Shown here piece after piece: positions 43,956 through 52,835 of a stretch of 64,000 nucleotides of DNA. Both the position numbers and the translations under genes were made by a program. The stretch spans positions 1 through 64,000 of the forward strand of contig CAZYVI010000009.1 in the NCBI GenBank assembly GCA_964651245.1, read 5' to 3'. Numbering within the stretch: position 1 is the stretch's first letter; each line of letters starts with the position of its first letter. The DNA is from Avedoeria sp964651245. GTDB lineage: Bacteria > Chloroflexota > Anaerolineae > Epilineales > Epilineaceae. The notes beneath the pieces are model-generated. The model saw only the letters and a list, made by a program, of their open reading frames with translations. It was not told the origin of the DNA and did not search any database.

Positions 43956-45074
43956 ATGACCCGCGACCGTGCCTCCCACCCACGCCGCCTCCCGGTCCCC
44001 TTGCTCCTCGTCGCCGCGGCCCTCGCCGGCTGCGGCCCGCTCGCGCCGGCCCGACCGGGCGCGGCGCCCGGCGCCGCCGGCACCCCGGCCGCCAGCGCCC
44101 CGCCCGACGGCGTCGCGGCGCCCGCGGCGACCGGCGGCTACCCCGGCCCGGCCGATGGATCGGCCGCCGGCTCGCCCGCCGACGCCTACCCGCGGCCCGA
44201 CGGCGCCGCGACGGCGCGCGACCTGCCGGCGGCGGTCGCCGCGGCCCTGTCGGACTGCGACGCCGAGGCGCTGGCCGACCACATCGCCCACGCCTTCTCC
44301 CTCCGCCAGCTGCCGGGCGGCGGGGCCGACGTGCTCGGCCGGTACGCGGCGGCCGAGGCGCTCGTCGCCCTGGCTTGTCCCACGCCCGACGCGCGCCCCG
44401 CCCTCGAGGACCTCCCCGCCGCGCTCGCGCCGGTGACCGAGACGATGCGCGGCGCCTACAACCCGGCGGCGGTCGTCGCCGGCGAGCGGTTCGCGCGCGG
44501 CTGGGGCGCCGACAGGCGTGGCGAGGCGCGGCTGGTGCTGCTGCGCGACACCGACGGCAGCGTCGTTCTCGGCGCCGCGGAGTGGGCCGCCGCGGGCTTC
44601 GACGCGCCGGCCGATCCGAGCGCCCCGGCCACGCGGACGGTCCAGCTTGCGACGCAGAACGGCCAGGCGCTTGAGGTCGAGATTCCGGCGGCATGGAGCA
44701 TCGACACCGCGGCCGGCTCGGCGGCGGTGTCTTCGTACCTCCCCTACGCCTGGGCACTCGACGACGATCGGCCGGTCAAGGGCTTCCTGCCCGGCGAGAC
44801 CAAGATCGAGTTCTACGGCCCCGACCGCGACTCGAGCGACAGCGTCGAACAGCGGATCGCCGCCACGCGATACTTCGAGGAGTTTCCGACGGCCGTCGAG
44901 CCACAGCCGATCGTGCTGCCGGGCGACGTGCCCGCGACGCGGGTACGGTTCACGTTCGCCCACGAGGCCTGGACCACGCTGTACGTCGAGACCGCGGCGG
45001 GCGTCGTGTTCGCGCCGTGCATGGGCGAACAGGCGCCGTGCGCGGCGATCCTGGGGTCCGTCCGGCTGCGGTGA
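43956..45074 (+). CDS. Lipoprotein, second of a tandem paralogous pair
   Basis: The protein is 372 aa with lipobox LAGC (Cys about residue 26). An Ala/Pro/Gly spacer extends to about residue 90. The following domain contains RGWGADRRGEARLVLLRDTDGSV, closely parallel to the upstream protein. The last third contains IPAAWSIDTAAGSAAVSSYLP, GETKIEFYGPDRD and a terminal FAPCMGEQAPCA, where two cysteines match those of the partner (CYGEGC). The pair therefore arose by tandem duplication. GGAG precedes the ATG, 52 bases after the first gene. Its stop overlaps a GTG start of the glycosyltransferase gene. Function is unknown; it is probably a cell-surface component linked to glycan transfer. Confidence 0.75.
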   Translation: MTRDRASHPRRLPVPLLLVAAALAGCGPLAPARPGAAPGAAGTPAASAPPDGVAAPAATGGYPGPADGSAAGSPADAYPRPDGAATARDLPAAVAAALSDCDAEALADHIAHAFSLRQLPGGGADVLGRYAAAEALVALACPTPDARPALEDLPAALAPVTETMRGAYNPAAVVAGERFARGWGADRRGEARLVLLRDTDGSVVLGAAEWAAAGFDAPADPSAPATRTVQLATQNGQALEVEIPAAWSIDTAAGSAAVSSYLPYAWALDDDRPVKGFLPGETKIEFYGPDRDSSDSVEQRIAATRYFEEFPTAVEPQPIVLPGDVPATRVRFTFAHEAWTTLYVETAAGVVFAPCMGEQAPCAAILGSVRLR

Positions 45075-46792
45075 CGCCGCCCGCCGTCGCGCGCGCCGGA
45101 CCGCCTGCGGTCACGACGGCCCCGCCCTCGCACCGCGCCCTCGCCGCGCTGGGCGCGCTGGCCGTCGCGGTGCGCCTCTACGCCCTGGGCCGGCCGTCGC
45201 TGTGGTTCGACGAGCTGCTCGAGGTCGAGCGGGCGACGGGGCCGTGGCGGGCGCTGTGGCTCGGCCGGCCGATCGACCACGATCCCCCCCTGTTCGCGCT
45301 GGCGCTGCGCGGTTGGATCGCCCTCGGGCGCGCGTTCGGCTGGCCGTGGCGCGGCGCATGGGGCGACGCCCCGACGGCGGTCGACGTGGCGGCGCTGGGC
45401 GCCGGCGCGGCCGAGGCGTGGCTGCGGCTGCCGTCGGTGGCGTTGGGTGTCGCGGCCGTGGTGGCGACGGCCGTCTGGGCCGGGCGGGCGTTCGGGCGGC
45501 GGGTCGGGTGGGCGGCGGGCGTGCTCGTCGCCGCCGCGCCGCTGGCGGTCCACCAGAGCCGCGAGGTCAACCAGTACGCGGCGATGATCGCCCTGACGCC
45601 GCTGCTGCTGCTCGTGCGCGACCGGCTGCGCGCGGACGCGCCGCCCGCCGCCGCCCGCCGCGCCTGGCTGGGCTACGGCGCGCTCTCGGCGGCGGCGCTG
45701 GCGACGCACTACGGGCTGGTCTTCCCGCTGCTGGCGCTGGGCGCGGGGCTGGCGTGGCGGGCCGGGCGCCGCCCCGCACACCGCGCCGACCGCGCCCGCG
45801 TCGCCGCGTACGCCCTGGCGATGGCCGGGGTCGTGGCGGCGCTGTTCGCACTAGGCCTCGGCGACCGGCTGGCGGTGCCGCACGTCCAGCCCCGGCTCTG
45901 GGGCACCCACCTGGCGAAGGAGCTGGCCTACATCGGCGACACCGGCTGGCGCGAGATCGTCGTCTACTTCCCGTTTCCGTTCGCCGGCGGCCCGGCGCTG
46001 CCGCTCGCCAACGCCCTGGGCGTCGCCGCCGCCGTCGGCGCGGCGCGGCTCTGGCGGCGCGGCGGGGCGGGCCGCGGGCTCGTCGCGCTCGTCGCGGCGA
46101 CGCTGGCGCTGACGTACGCCACCAGCGTCGTCGGCTGGTATCCGCTGGGGTACCGCTACGGGCTGTTCAACCTGGCGCCGTACCTCGTCTTCGTCGCGGC
46201 CGGGGTCACCGCACTCGCCGAGGGGATCGCCGCGCTCGCCGAGCGGACCGCAGCCGCCGCATCCGGTCGCGGCCCTGGAAGCCGCCGCGCCGACGTCGCG
46301 GCGGGCGCGCTGCTGGCGCCCATCATCGTCGCCTTCGCCGCCTTCTGGCCGCACGCGCCCTGGACCGACGCCAACCCCTTCCTCCAGGTGCCGCGCGAGG
46401 ACGCGCGGACGGTCCTCGGCGCCGTCGCGGCCGAGTGGCGTCCCGGCGACCAGCTCGTCGCCGTCGACGGCGCCGCGGCCGCCGTGCGGTTCTATTGGCG
46501 GAGCGACCGCGACGACGTCGTGGTGCTGCCGCCGCGCCCGGCCGCCGCGAGGACCGCCGACCTGCCCGCGGCGCTGTCGTCCGCGCTCGGCGCCGGCCGC
46601 GCCTGGGTCGTCGTCGTGCGCGCCGCCGACGACGACGCGGCGGCGCTGCGGACGGCGCTCGACGGCCTCGGCCGACCGGTCGCCGCGACCGTCGCCGCCG
46701 ACGGCGCGGCGGTGTGGCGCATCGAGGCGGCCGCCCGCGGCGGAAGGCCGCTCGGCGGGCGCGCGACGACGGGGGCCGGTCAGTCGCCGTAG
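45071..46792 (+). CDS. GT39-like polytopic membrane glycosyltransferase
   Basis: The protein is about 573 aa with about ten or eleven hydrophobic segments. After the first membrane segment comes RLYALGRPSLWFDELLEVE, with an acidic pair in the first outer loop, and later DHDPPLFALAL. This is the typical start of GT39/ArnT-like dolichyl- or undecaprenyl-phosphate-sugar transferases. VHQSREVNQYAAMIALT and ATHYGLVFPLLAL also fit. The hydrophilic end (about 440-573) is alpha/beta. It probably moves a lipid-linked sugar to an acceptor outside the membrane. The GTG start at 45071 overlaps the previous stop (GTGA), implying coupling with the lipoproteins. Its last 13 bases overlap the convergent galE gene. 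Confidence 0.82.
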   Translation: MTPPAVARAGPPAVTTAPPSHRALAALGALAVAVRLYALGRPSLWFDELLEVERATGPWRALWLGRPIDHDPPLFALALRGWIALGRAFGWPWRGAWGDAPTAVDVAALGAGAAEAWLRLPSVALGVAAVVATAVWAGRAFGRRVGWAAGVLVAAAPLAVHQSREVNQYAAMIALTPLLLLVRDRLRADAPPAAARRAWLGYGALSAAALATHYGLVFPLLALGAGLAWRAGRRPAHRADRARVAAYALAMAGVVAALFALGLGDRLAVPHVQPRLWGTHLAKELAYIGDTGWREIVVYFPFPFAGGPALPLANALGVAAAVGAARLWRRGGAGRGLVALVAATLALTYATSVVGWYPLGYRYGLFNLAPYLVFVAAGVTALAEGIAALAERTAAAASGRGPGSRRADVAAGALLAPIIVAFAAFWPHAPWTDANPFLQVPREDARTVLGAVAAEWRPGDQLVAVDGAAAAVRFYWRSDRDDVVVLPPRPAAARTADLPAALSSALGAGRAWVVVVRAADDDAAALRTALDGLGRPVAATVAADGAAVWRIEAAARGGRPLGGRATTGAGQSP

Positions 46793-47763
46793 CCCTCCGG
46801 GTGCGCCCGGTGCCAGTCCCACGCCGAGGCCACAATGGCTTCGAGCGATGGGAAGCGCGGCTGCCAGCCCAGGTCGCGCCGCAGCGCGGCAGACGACGCG
46901 ATGAGCGTCGCGGGGTCGCCGGGCCGGCGTGGCGCCAGCGTGTGCGGGATCGGGTGGCCGGTGACGCGGCGGGCGGTCTCGAGGACCTCGAGGACGCTGA
47001 AGCCCTGGCCGTTGCCCAGGTTGTAGGTCAGCACCGGGCGCTCGCCGAGCGCCTCGAGGGCCAGGATGTGGGCCTGGGCCAGGTCGACCACGTGGATGTA
47101 GTCGCGGACGCAGGTGCCGTCCGGCGTCGGGTAGTCGGCGCCGAAGACGGCGATGGACGGGCGCTGGCCGAGGGCCACCTGCAGCACGAGCGGGATGAGG
47201 TGGGTTTCGGGGTCGTGGTCCTCGCCGCGCGCCGGCGTGCAGCCGGCGGCGTTGAAGTAGCGCAGGCAGGCGTAGCGCAGCCCGTGGGTGCGGTGCAGCC
47301 AGTGGAGCATGCGTTCGATGGTGTGCTTGCTCTCGCCGTACGGCGAGCCCGGCACGATGGCCTCGGCTTCGTCGATCGGCATCCGCGCCGGCGCGTCGAA
47401 CAGGTTGGCGGTGGACGACAGGATGAACCGGCCGACGCCGTGCGCCAGCGCCGCCTCCAGCAGGTTGGCGGCGTTGGCGACGTTGTCGCGCAGGTACTTC
47501 AGCGGCTGCGCCATGCTCTCGCCCACCAGGGTGTAGCTGGCGAAGTGGAGGATGCCGTCGATGCCCGGGTGGGCCGCGAACAGCGCCGCCACGGCCGCCC
47601 GATCGGCCAGGTCGCCCGCCACGAACGCCGCCTCGGGCGGGACGGCGGCGCGGTGGCCCTGGTAGAGGTTGTCGAACACGACGACGTCGTGGCCGGCCGC
47701 GACGAGCTCGGCGGCGGCGACGCTGCCGATGTAGCCGGCGCCGCCGGTGACGAGGACCTTCAC
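46780..47763 (-). CDS. galE: UDP-glucose 4-epimerase
   Basis: The protein is 327 aa, an extended short-chain dehydrogenase. The NAD site is VLVTGGAGYIGS. The catalytic elements are SST and PYGESK (Tyr and Lys). The substrate-side motifs RYFNAAGC, HLIPLVLQVALG and GTCVRDYIHVVDLAQAH are specific for GalE. It interconverts UDP-glucose and UDP-galactose, supplying galactose for glycans, and pairs logically with ugd and the membrane glycosyltransferase. The start is GTG at 47763 with AGGAG seven bases upstream; longer upstream frames lack similarity. It overlaps the convergent glycosyltransferase gene by 13 bases. Confidence 0.94.
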   Translation of the reverse strand: MKVLVTGGAGYIGSVAAAELVAAGHDVVVFDNLYQGHRAAVPPEAAFVAGDLADRAAVAALFAAHPGIDGILHFASYTLVGESMAQPLKYLRDNVANAANLLEAALAHGVGRFILSSTANLFDAPARMPIDEAEAIVPGSPYGESKHTIERMLHWLHRTHGLRYACLRYFNAAGCTPARGEDHDPETHLIPLVLQVALGQRPSIAVFGADYPTPDGTCVRDYIHVVDLAQAHILALEALGERPVLTYNLGNGQGFSVLEVLETARRVTGHPIPHTLAPRRPGDPATLIASSAALRRDLGWQPRFPSLEAIVASAWDWHRAHPEGYGD

Positions 47764-47885
47764 GCGCGGGCTCCTGGGGATGGGTCGAGCTAGGCGGGTG
47801 GCGATCATCGCACGCCGCGCCCCGCCGCGCCAAGCGGTGCGCGAGGGCTGTCCGCGTCGACGGCGGCGCCGAACGCGGCGGTCGC

Positions 47886-47940
47886 ACAAAAGAAAACCCG
47901 GGGTCCGTCGCTCCGCCCCAGTCGCGACAGCCCCCAGGTT
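47886..47940 (-). terminator. Intrinsic terminator of the aldehyde dehydrogenase gene
   Basis: On the minus strand AACCTGGGG (47940-47932) pairs with CCCCGGGTT (47903-47895), enclosing an inner GTCGC/GCGAC stem, and is followed by TTCTTTTG. This T-rich tract is rare in the window, so this is its clearest intrinsic terminator besides the one at 854-891. Confidence 0.7.
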
Positions 47941-48046
47941 TGGTTCGGCTCAGGTGTGACCCGTCTGCCGTGCGAAGAGGATAGGCCGGCCGGATGAGGG
48001 CTTGCTGAACGGTGGCACAACCGTCGATGAGGGCCGACGGCGCGCC

Positions 48047-49429
48047 TCAGGCGTCGACGACCACCGTCTTGGCGTTGACCCATGTCCGCATCCCGTGCCG
48101 CCCCAGCTCGCGCCCATACCCGCTGTCGCGCACGCCGCCGAACGGCAGCCGCGGGTCGGAGCGGACATAGCCGTTGACGAAGGCCGCGCCGGCCGCGAGC
48201 CGCTCCACCGCCAAGCGCTCGCCGCGGGCGACGTCGCGGGTGAAGACGGCCGCGCCGAGGCCGTAGCGCGAGGCGTTGGCCAGCGCCACCGCCGCCTCGA
48301 CGTCGGCGGCCTCGACGACGGCGGCGACCGGGCCGAACGTCTCGTCGTCGAAGGCGGGAATGCCGGGCCTGACGCCGGTGAGCAGCGTCGGCGGGTAGTA
48401 CGCGCCGGGCCCCTCGGGCAGCTGCCCGCCGAGGACGCAGCGCGCGCCGGCGGCGACCGAGGCGACGACCTGCCGGTGCAGCGCATCGCGCAGGTCGCGG
48501 CGCGCCAGCGGCCCCAGCGTCGTGGCCGGGTCGCGCGGGTCGCCCATCCGGGCGGACGCCAGGGCCTCGGCCAGGCGTCGCTCGAACGCCGGCCGCACCG
48601 GCGCCTCGACGATGAATCGCTTGGCGGCGATGCAGCTCTGGCCGCCGTTGATGAGCCGGCTCGTCGCGCACGCCTCGACCGCCGCGTCGAGGTCGGCGTC
48701 GGCCAGCACCACGTAGGCGTCGCTGCCGCCCAGCTCGAGGACGGTCGGCTTGAGGTGGGCGCCGGCCAGGGCGGCCACCGCCCGCCCGGCCCGGGTGCTG
48801 CCGGTCAGCGTGACGCCGGCCGTGGCCGGGTGCGCGATGAGGTCGGGGACGATGCCGGGGTCGGCGTCGATGTCGATGAGCGGCGCCTGGAAGATCCCCG
48901 GCGGGATCCCGGCCGCCGCGAACGCGTCGACGAGGTCGAGGGCGCAGCCCGGCACGCTGGGCGCCGGCTTGACGAGCACGGCGTTGCCGGCGGCGATGGC
49001 CGGCGCGGCGACGCGGACCACCTGCCACAGCGGGAAATTCCAGGGCATGATCGCCAGCAGCACGCCCAGCGGCCGATAGGCGACGTAGCTGGCCGCGAAC
49101 TCGGTCGCCACCGGCTCCGGGGCGAGGTAGTCGGCGGCGTGCGCGGCGTAGTGGGTGCAGGCCAGCGCGCACTTCTCGACCTCGGCCCGGCCGGCCGCCA
49201 CCGGCTTGCCCATCTCGTCGGCCATCCGGCCGGCCAGCGCGTCGGCGCGGACGCGCAGCTCGGCCGCCAGCGCGGCGAGGGCGCGGCAGCGCTCGGCCAG
49301 CGGGCGCGCGCTCCAGGCCTCGAACGCCGCCTGCGCCGCCACCAGGGCCGCCAGCGCCTCGGCCGGCGTGGCGCTCGGGTAGCGGGCCAGCTCGCGGCCG
49401 GTGGCGGGGTTCACGCTGACGAGCGGCAT
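48047..49429 (-). CDS. NAD(P)-dependent aldehyde dehydrogenase, succinate-semialdehyde dehydrogenase-like
   Basis: The protein is 460 aa and begins MPLVSVNPATGRELARYPSAT. It carries the cofactor motif AIMPWNFPLWQVVR, LVKPAPSVPG, GSTRAGRAVAALAG, the catalytic Glu in LELGGSDAYVV, the catalytic Cys in INGGQSCIAAKRF, and GPVAAVV with PFGGVRDSGYGRELG near the end. It oxidises an aldehyde to an acid. The closest recalled class is GabD/Sad-like succinate-semialdehyde dehydrogenase, but substrate specificity cannot be fixed. GGAGG lies just upstream of the ATG at 49429. It stands as a single gene ended by the terminator at 47886-47940. Confidence 0.88.
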   Translation of the reverse strand: MPLVSVNPATGRELARYPSATPAEALAALVAAQAAFEAWSARPLAERCRALAALAAELRVRADALAGRMADEMGKPVAAGRAEVEKCALACTHYAAHAADYLAPEPVATEFAASYVAYRPLGVLLAIMPWNFPLWQVVRVAAPAIAAGNAVLVKPAPSVPGCALDLVDAFAAAGIPPGIFQAPLIDIDADPGIVPDLIAHPATAGVTLTGSTRAGRAVAALAGAHLKPTVLELGGSDAYVVLADADLDAAVEACATSRLINGGQSCIAAKRFIVEAPVRPAFERRLAEALASARMGDPRDPATTLGPLARRDLRDALHRQVVASVAAGARCVLGGQLPEGPGAYYPPTLLTGVRPGIPAFDDETFGPVAAVVEAADVEAAVALANASRYGLGAAVFTRDVARGERLAVERLAAGAAFVNGYVRSDPRLPFGGVRDSGYGRELGRHGMRTWVNAKTVVVDA

Positions 49430-50066
49430 CGGTCCCTCCGAGGCGCGGGCGCGATGGATCGCCCGGGGCTGCGACGGCCAAGCGTAGCCGACGACGCGGC
49501 GACGGCCCATCGACGCGGCGCCGCATCGCCGGCCCGTCGACCACTTGACCCATCGGCCCGACCGCCGCGCGCTCGCGTGCCCGCGTTCGGCGCCCGCTAT
49601 CCCGGCGGCCCGGCGGCGTGTTGTACCCCATGCCGCCGCCGGCGGCCACCCTGTCGACATCGTCGGGGCGCCGGGTCCCCCGCCCGCGTCTCGCCTCCCC
49701 CTCCTAGGAAGAGCCGCCCGGTCGCGCCGCGATCGGGCGGCTCGACCGTGTTGCGCCGACGGCGCGAGCGGGATGTACAATGGCGGCGGGCCGCCGACCC
49801 GCACGGCGGCGAGCCCATCGTCCGCGAACGTCGCTCGCTGCACATCCAGCGCGCGGTCGACACCCGGTTCGCCTGGACCCGGCAGCGGCCGGGCCGGGAC
49901 GGTCCGTGGGGCAGTCGCCACGCCGGATGCACGGTCGCCGCGCCCGCCGCCGGGCCGCGGCACGCCGTGCCCAGGCGCTCCTGCCGCACCCCGCCGTCCC
50001 GCCGAAGGACGGCGTCGTCGTGTGCGGCGACGGGCACGCCGCCCCACCGTCTTGGAGGCCCGTGCC
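49430..50066. promoter_or_regulatory. Long divergent intergenic region before the pan operon
   Basis: These 637 bases hold no convincing gene. A perfect ten-base hairpin (49711-49720 with 49734-49743), extended by inner pairs, is followed by TACAAT (49776-49781), the likely -10 box of panB, with only a weak TTGCGC 19 bases upstream. The resulting leader of about 280 bases contains a GCCGTCC/GGACGGC hairpin at about 50008-50028. No known riboswitch was recognised. Confidence 0.45.
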
Positions 50067-50969
50067 ATGAGCGCCCAGCCCCCCGCGGCCGACGCGGCCG
50101 CCTCGACCGCGCCGCGCCCCAAGGTCACCGTCCGCACCCTGGCCGCCCGACGCACCGCCGGCACGCCGATCACGATGCTCACCGCCTACGACTACCCGTC
50201 GGCGCAGCTGGCCGACGCCGCCGGCATCGACGTCCTGCTCGTCGGCGACTCGCTGGCGATGGTCGTGCTGGGGCACGAGAACACGCTGTCGGTCACCGTC
50301 GACGAGATGCTCCACCATTGCCGGGCCGTGAAGCGCGGCGCGGCGGCGGCGATGCTGGTGGGCGACATGCCGTTCCTGAGCTACCAGGTCGACGCGCCGT
50401 CGGCGCTGCGCAACGCCGGTCGGTTCCTGCAGGAGGGCGGCATGGACGCCGTCAAGCTCGAGGGCGGCCGGCGGGTCGCACCGCAGGTCGAGGCGATCGT
50501 CGGGGCCGGCATCCCGGTCATGGGGCACGTCGGGCTGACGCCGCAGAGCATCCACGCCCTGGGCGGCTTCCGGGTGCAGGGCAAGACGGCCGCCGAGGCC
50601 AAGCGCCTGCTCGACGATGCCATGGCGCTGGAAGCCGCCGGCTGCTTCTCGATCGTCCTCGAGAGCGTACCCGACCGCCTGGCCGCCGACGTGACGCGCC
50701 GGCTGTCGATCCCGACGATCGGCATCGGCGCCGGCGCCGCCACGAGCGGCCAGGTGCTGGTGTTCCACGACCTGCTGGGCCTTTACGAGCGCTTCACGCC
50801 CAAGTTCGTCCGCCGCTACGCCGAGCTGGGCGCCGCCGCCCGCGACGCCATCGGCCGCTACGGCGCCGACGTCGTGGCGGGCGCCTTCCCCGCCGCCGAG
50901 CACACCTTCGCGATGGGCGACGAGGCCTGGCAGGCCTACCTCGACCTGGCCGGTCCGGCGCCGGCATGA
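50067..50969 (+). CDS. panB: 3-methyl-2-oxobutanoate hydroxymethyltransferase
   Basis: The protein is 300 aa. It contains the full PanB signature: ITMLTAYDYPSAQLADAAGID, LVGDSLAMVVLGHENTL, MPFLSYQ, VKLEGG, PVMGHVGLTPQSIHALGGF, SIPTIGIGAGAATSGQVLVFHDLLGL. It transfers a hydroxymethyl group from methylene-tetrahydrofolate to alpha-ketoisovalerate, giving ketopantoate, the first step of pantothenate synthesis. GGAGG lies about ten bases before the ATG. The open frame continues far upstream without family similarity, so 50067 is preferred. It opens a four-gene operon and overlaps panE by four bases. Confidence 0.96.
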   Translation: MSAQPPAADAAASTAPRPKVTVRTLAARRTAGTPITMLTAYDYPSAQLADAAGIDVLLVGDSLAMVVLGHENTLSVTVDEMLHHCRAVKRGAAAAMLVGDMPFLSYQVDAPSALRNAGRFLQEGGMDAVKLEGGRRVAPQVEAIVGAGIPVMGHVGLTPQSIHALGGFRVQGKTAAEAKRLLDDAMALEAAGCFSIVLESVPDRLAADVTRRLSIPTIGIGAGAATSGQVLVFHDLLGLYERFTPKFVRRYAELGAAARDAIGRYGADVVAGAFPAAEHTFAMGDEAWQAYLDLAGPAPA

Positions 50970-51955
50970 CGGCCGCCCCGCCGCCCGTGGCGATCCTGGG
51001 CACCGGCGCGCTGGCGATGCGCTTCGGCGCCGTGCTCGGCCGCGCCGGCCACCCGGTGACGCTCGTCGGCACCTGGGCCGCCGGCCTCGCCGCGCTGGCG
51101 GCGCACGGCATCGCGGTCGACGGCGACGGCCGCGTGGCGGTCGGCGCGCGCCACCTCGACGACGTGGTCGTCGACCGTACGCGCGGCGGACGGCCTGCCG
51201 CGGAAGGCGCCGCGACGCCCGTCCCGGCGGCGCCGATCGTCCTCGTCCTGGTGAAGAGCCACCAGACCGCCCGCGTGGCACCCGCCGCGGCCCGCTTGGC
51301 CGCCGCCGACGGCCTCGTCGTCACGCTCCAGAACGGCCTCGGCAACGCTGAGGCGCTGGCGGCGGCGGCCGGCGCCGACCGCGTCGCCGTCGGCGTCACG
51401 ACGCTCGGCGCGGCCGTCGTCGGCGCCGGCCGGGTACGGTTGGGCGGCGACGGGACGGTGACGATCGGTCGGACGCCGGCGACGGCCGGGCGGGTTGACG
51501 CGCTCGTGGCCTGGCTCGGCGCTGCCGGGCTCGAGGCCGCGGCCGTCGGCGACATCGCGCCGGCGGTCTGGCGCAAGTTGGCCGTGAACTGCGCCATCAA
51601 CCCGCTCTCGGCGGTGCTGGGCGTGCCCAACGGCCGACTGCTGGACGACCCCGACGCCCACGCCATGCTGCGCGCCGCGGCCGACGAGGTCGGCGCCGTC
51701 GCCCGCGCGCTGGGCGTGGCGGTCGACGACGACCTGGCGGCCCTGGCCGAGGCCGTCGCCGATCGCACGGCCGCCAACCGCTCGTCGATGCTCCAGGACG
51801 TCGAGCGCGGCGCGCCGACCGAGATCGACGCCATCAACGGCGCCGTCGTCCGCGCCGGCCGGGCCGTCGGCGTGGCCACGCCGGTCAACGAGGCGCTGTG
51901 GCGCGCGATCGCCGAACGCCCGGTCGCGCCGACGACGGCGAGCCCGGCCCGATGA
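50966..51955 (+). CDS. panE: 2-dehydropantoate 2-reductase
   Basis: The protein is 329 aa. The N-terminal Rossmann fold starts AILGTGALAMRFGAVLGRAGHPVTLVG. Typical ketopantoate-reductase motifs are VLVLVKSHQT, TLQNGLGN, the Lys in WRKLAVNCAINPLSAVLGVPNG and NRSSMLQDVERGAPTEIDAINGAV. It reduces ketopantoate to pantoate with NADPH. The third Gly of the usual GxGALG is replaced by Ala (GTGALA), a mild variation. It overlaps panB and panC by four bases at each end (ATGA), so the operon is translationally coupled throughout. Confidence 0.94.
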   Translation: MTAAPPPVAILGTGALAMRFGAVLGRAGHPVTLVGTWAAGLAALAAHGIAVDGDGRVAVGARHLDDVVVDRTRGGRPAAEGAATPVPAAPIVLVLVKSHQTARVAPAAARLAAADGLVVTLQNGLGNAEALAAAAGADRVAVGVTTLGAAVVGAGRVRLGGDGTVTIGRTPATAGRVDALVAWLGAAGLEAAAVGDIAPAVWRKLAVNCAINPLSAVLGVPNGRLLDDPDAHAMLRAAADEVGAVARALGVAVDDDLAALAEAVADRTAANRSSMLQDVERGAPTEIDAINGAVVRAGRAVGVATPVNEALWRAIAERPVAPTTASPAR

Positions 51956-52830
51956 GCCCGACGCTGCTGGCCACGCCCGCCGCCCTGCGCGCCTGGCGCA
52001 CGGCGCTGTCGCCCGGCGCCACGGTCGGCTTCGTGCCGACGATGGGCTCGCTGCACGCCGGCCACGCCGCGCTCGTCCGCCGCGCCGCTGCGGAGTGCGA
52101 CGTGGCCATCGCCAGCATCTTCGTCAACCCGGCGCAGTTCGACCGCGCCGACGACCTGGCGCGCTACCCGCGCGACCTGGCCGGCGACCTTGCCTTGCTG
52201 GCCGCCACCGGCTGCGGCGCCGTCTTCGCGCCTGAGGCCGCCGACGTCTACCGGCCCGGCCACCAGACCTGGGTCGTGCCCGGCGACATCGCCGCGCCGC
52301 TCGAGGGCGCGTCGCGGCCCGGGCACTTCCGGGGCGTCGCGACCGTCGTCCTCAAGCTGTTCCACCTGGTGGCGCCGACGCGGGCCTACTTCGGCCAGAA
52401 GGACGCCCAGCAGCTGGCCGTGATCCGGGCGATGGTCCGCGACCTCGACGTGCCGGTCGAGGTCGTCGGCTGCGACACCGTGCGCGAGCCCGACGGCCTG
52501 GCGATGTCGAGCCGCAACCGCCGGCTCGCGCCGGACGAGCGGGCGGCGGCGCCGGTCCTGTACCGCGCCCTCGACGCCGCCCGCCGCCGGCACGCCGCCG
52601 GCGAGTGCGACGCCGATGCCCTGCGCGCCACGATGCGCGACGTGGTGGCGGCCGAGCCGCGCGCCACGCTAGACTACGCCAGCATCGCCGACCCCGACAC
52701 GCTCGTCGAGCTCGACCGCGTCGACGGCGCCGCGCTGGCGTCGCTGGCGGCGTTCGTCGGCCCGGTGCGGCTCATCGACAACCTCGTCCTGGCGCCGAGC
52801 GCGGCGCCCGACGCCCCCGCTGAAGGCTGA
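51952..52830 (+). CDS. panC: Pantothenate synthetase
   Basis: The protein is 292 aa. The nucleotidyltransferase motif PTMGSLHAGH, the IFVNPAQFDRADDLARYPR segment, RPGHFRGVATVVLKLFHLV, YFGQKDAQQL and the KMSKS-like MSSRN are all present. It joins pantoate and beta-alanine using ATP to form pantothenate. The start overlaps the panE stop (ATGA). The panD gene follows five bases after its stop and supplies the beta-alanine. Confidence 0.96.
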   Translation: MSPTLLATPAALRAWRTALSPGATVGFVPTMGSLHAGHAALVRRAAAECDVAIASIFVNPAQFDRADDLARYPRDLAGDLALLAATGCGAVFAPEAADVYRPGHQTWVVPGDIAAPLEGASRPGHFRGVATVVLKLFHLVAPTRAYFGQKDAQQLAVIRAMVRDLDVPVEVVGCDTVREPDGLAMSSRNRRLAPDERAAAPVLYRALDAARRRHAAGECDADALRATMRDVVAAEPRATLDYASIADPDTLVELDRVDGAALASLAAFVGPVRLIDNLVLAPSAAPDAPAEG

Positions 52831-52835
52831 CGCCC

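Noticed and set aside
49545..50066. N-terminal extension of panB in the same frame
   Set aside because: The sequence is low-complexity Arg/Pro/Ala, crosses a likely -10 box, and PanB proteins start near the chosen ATG.
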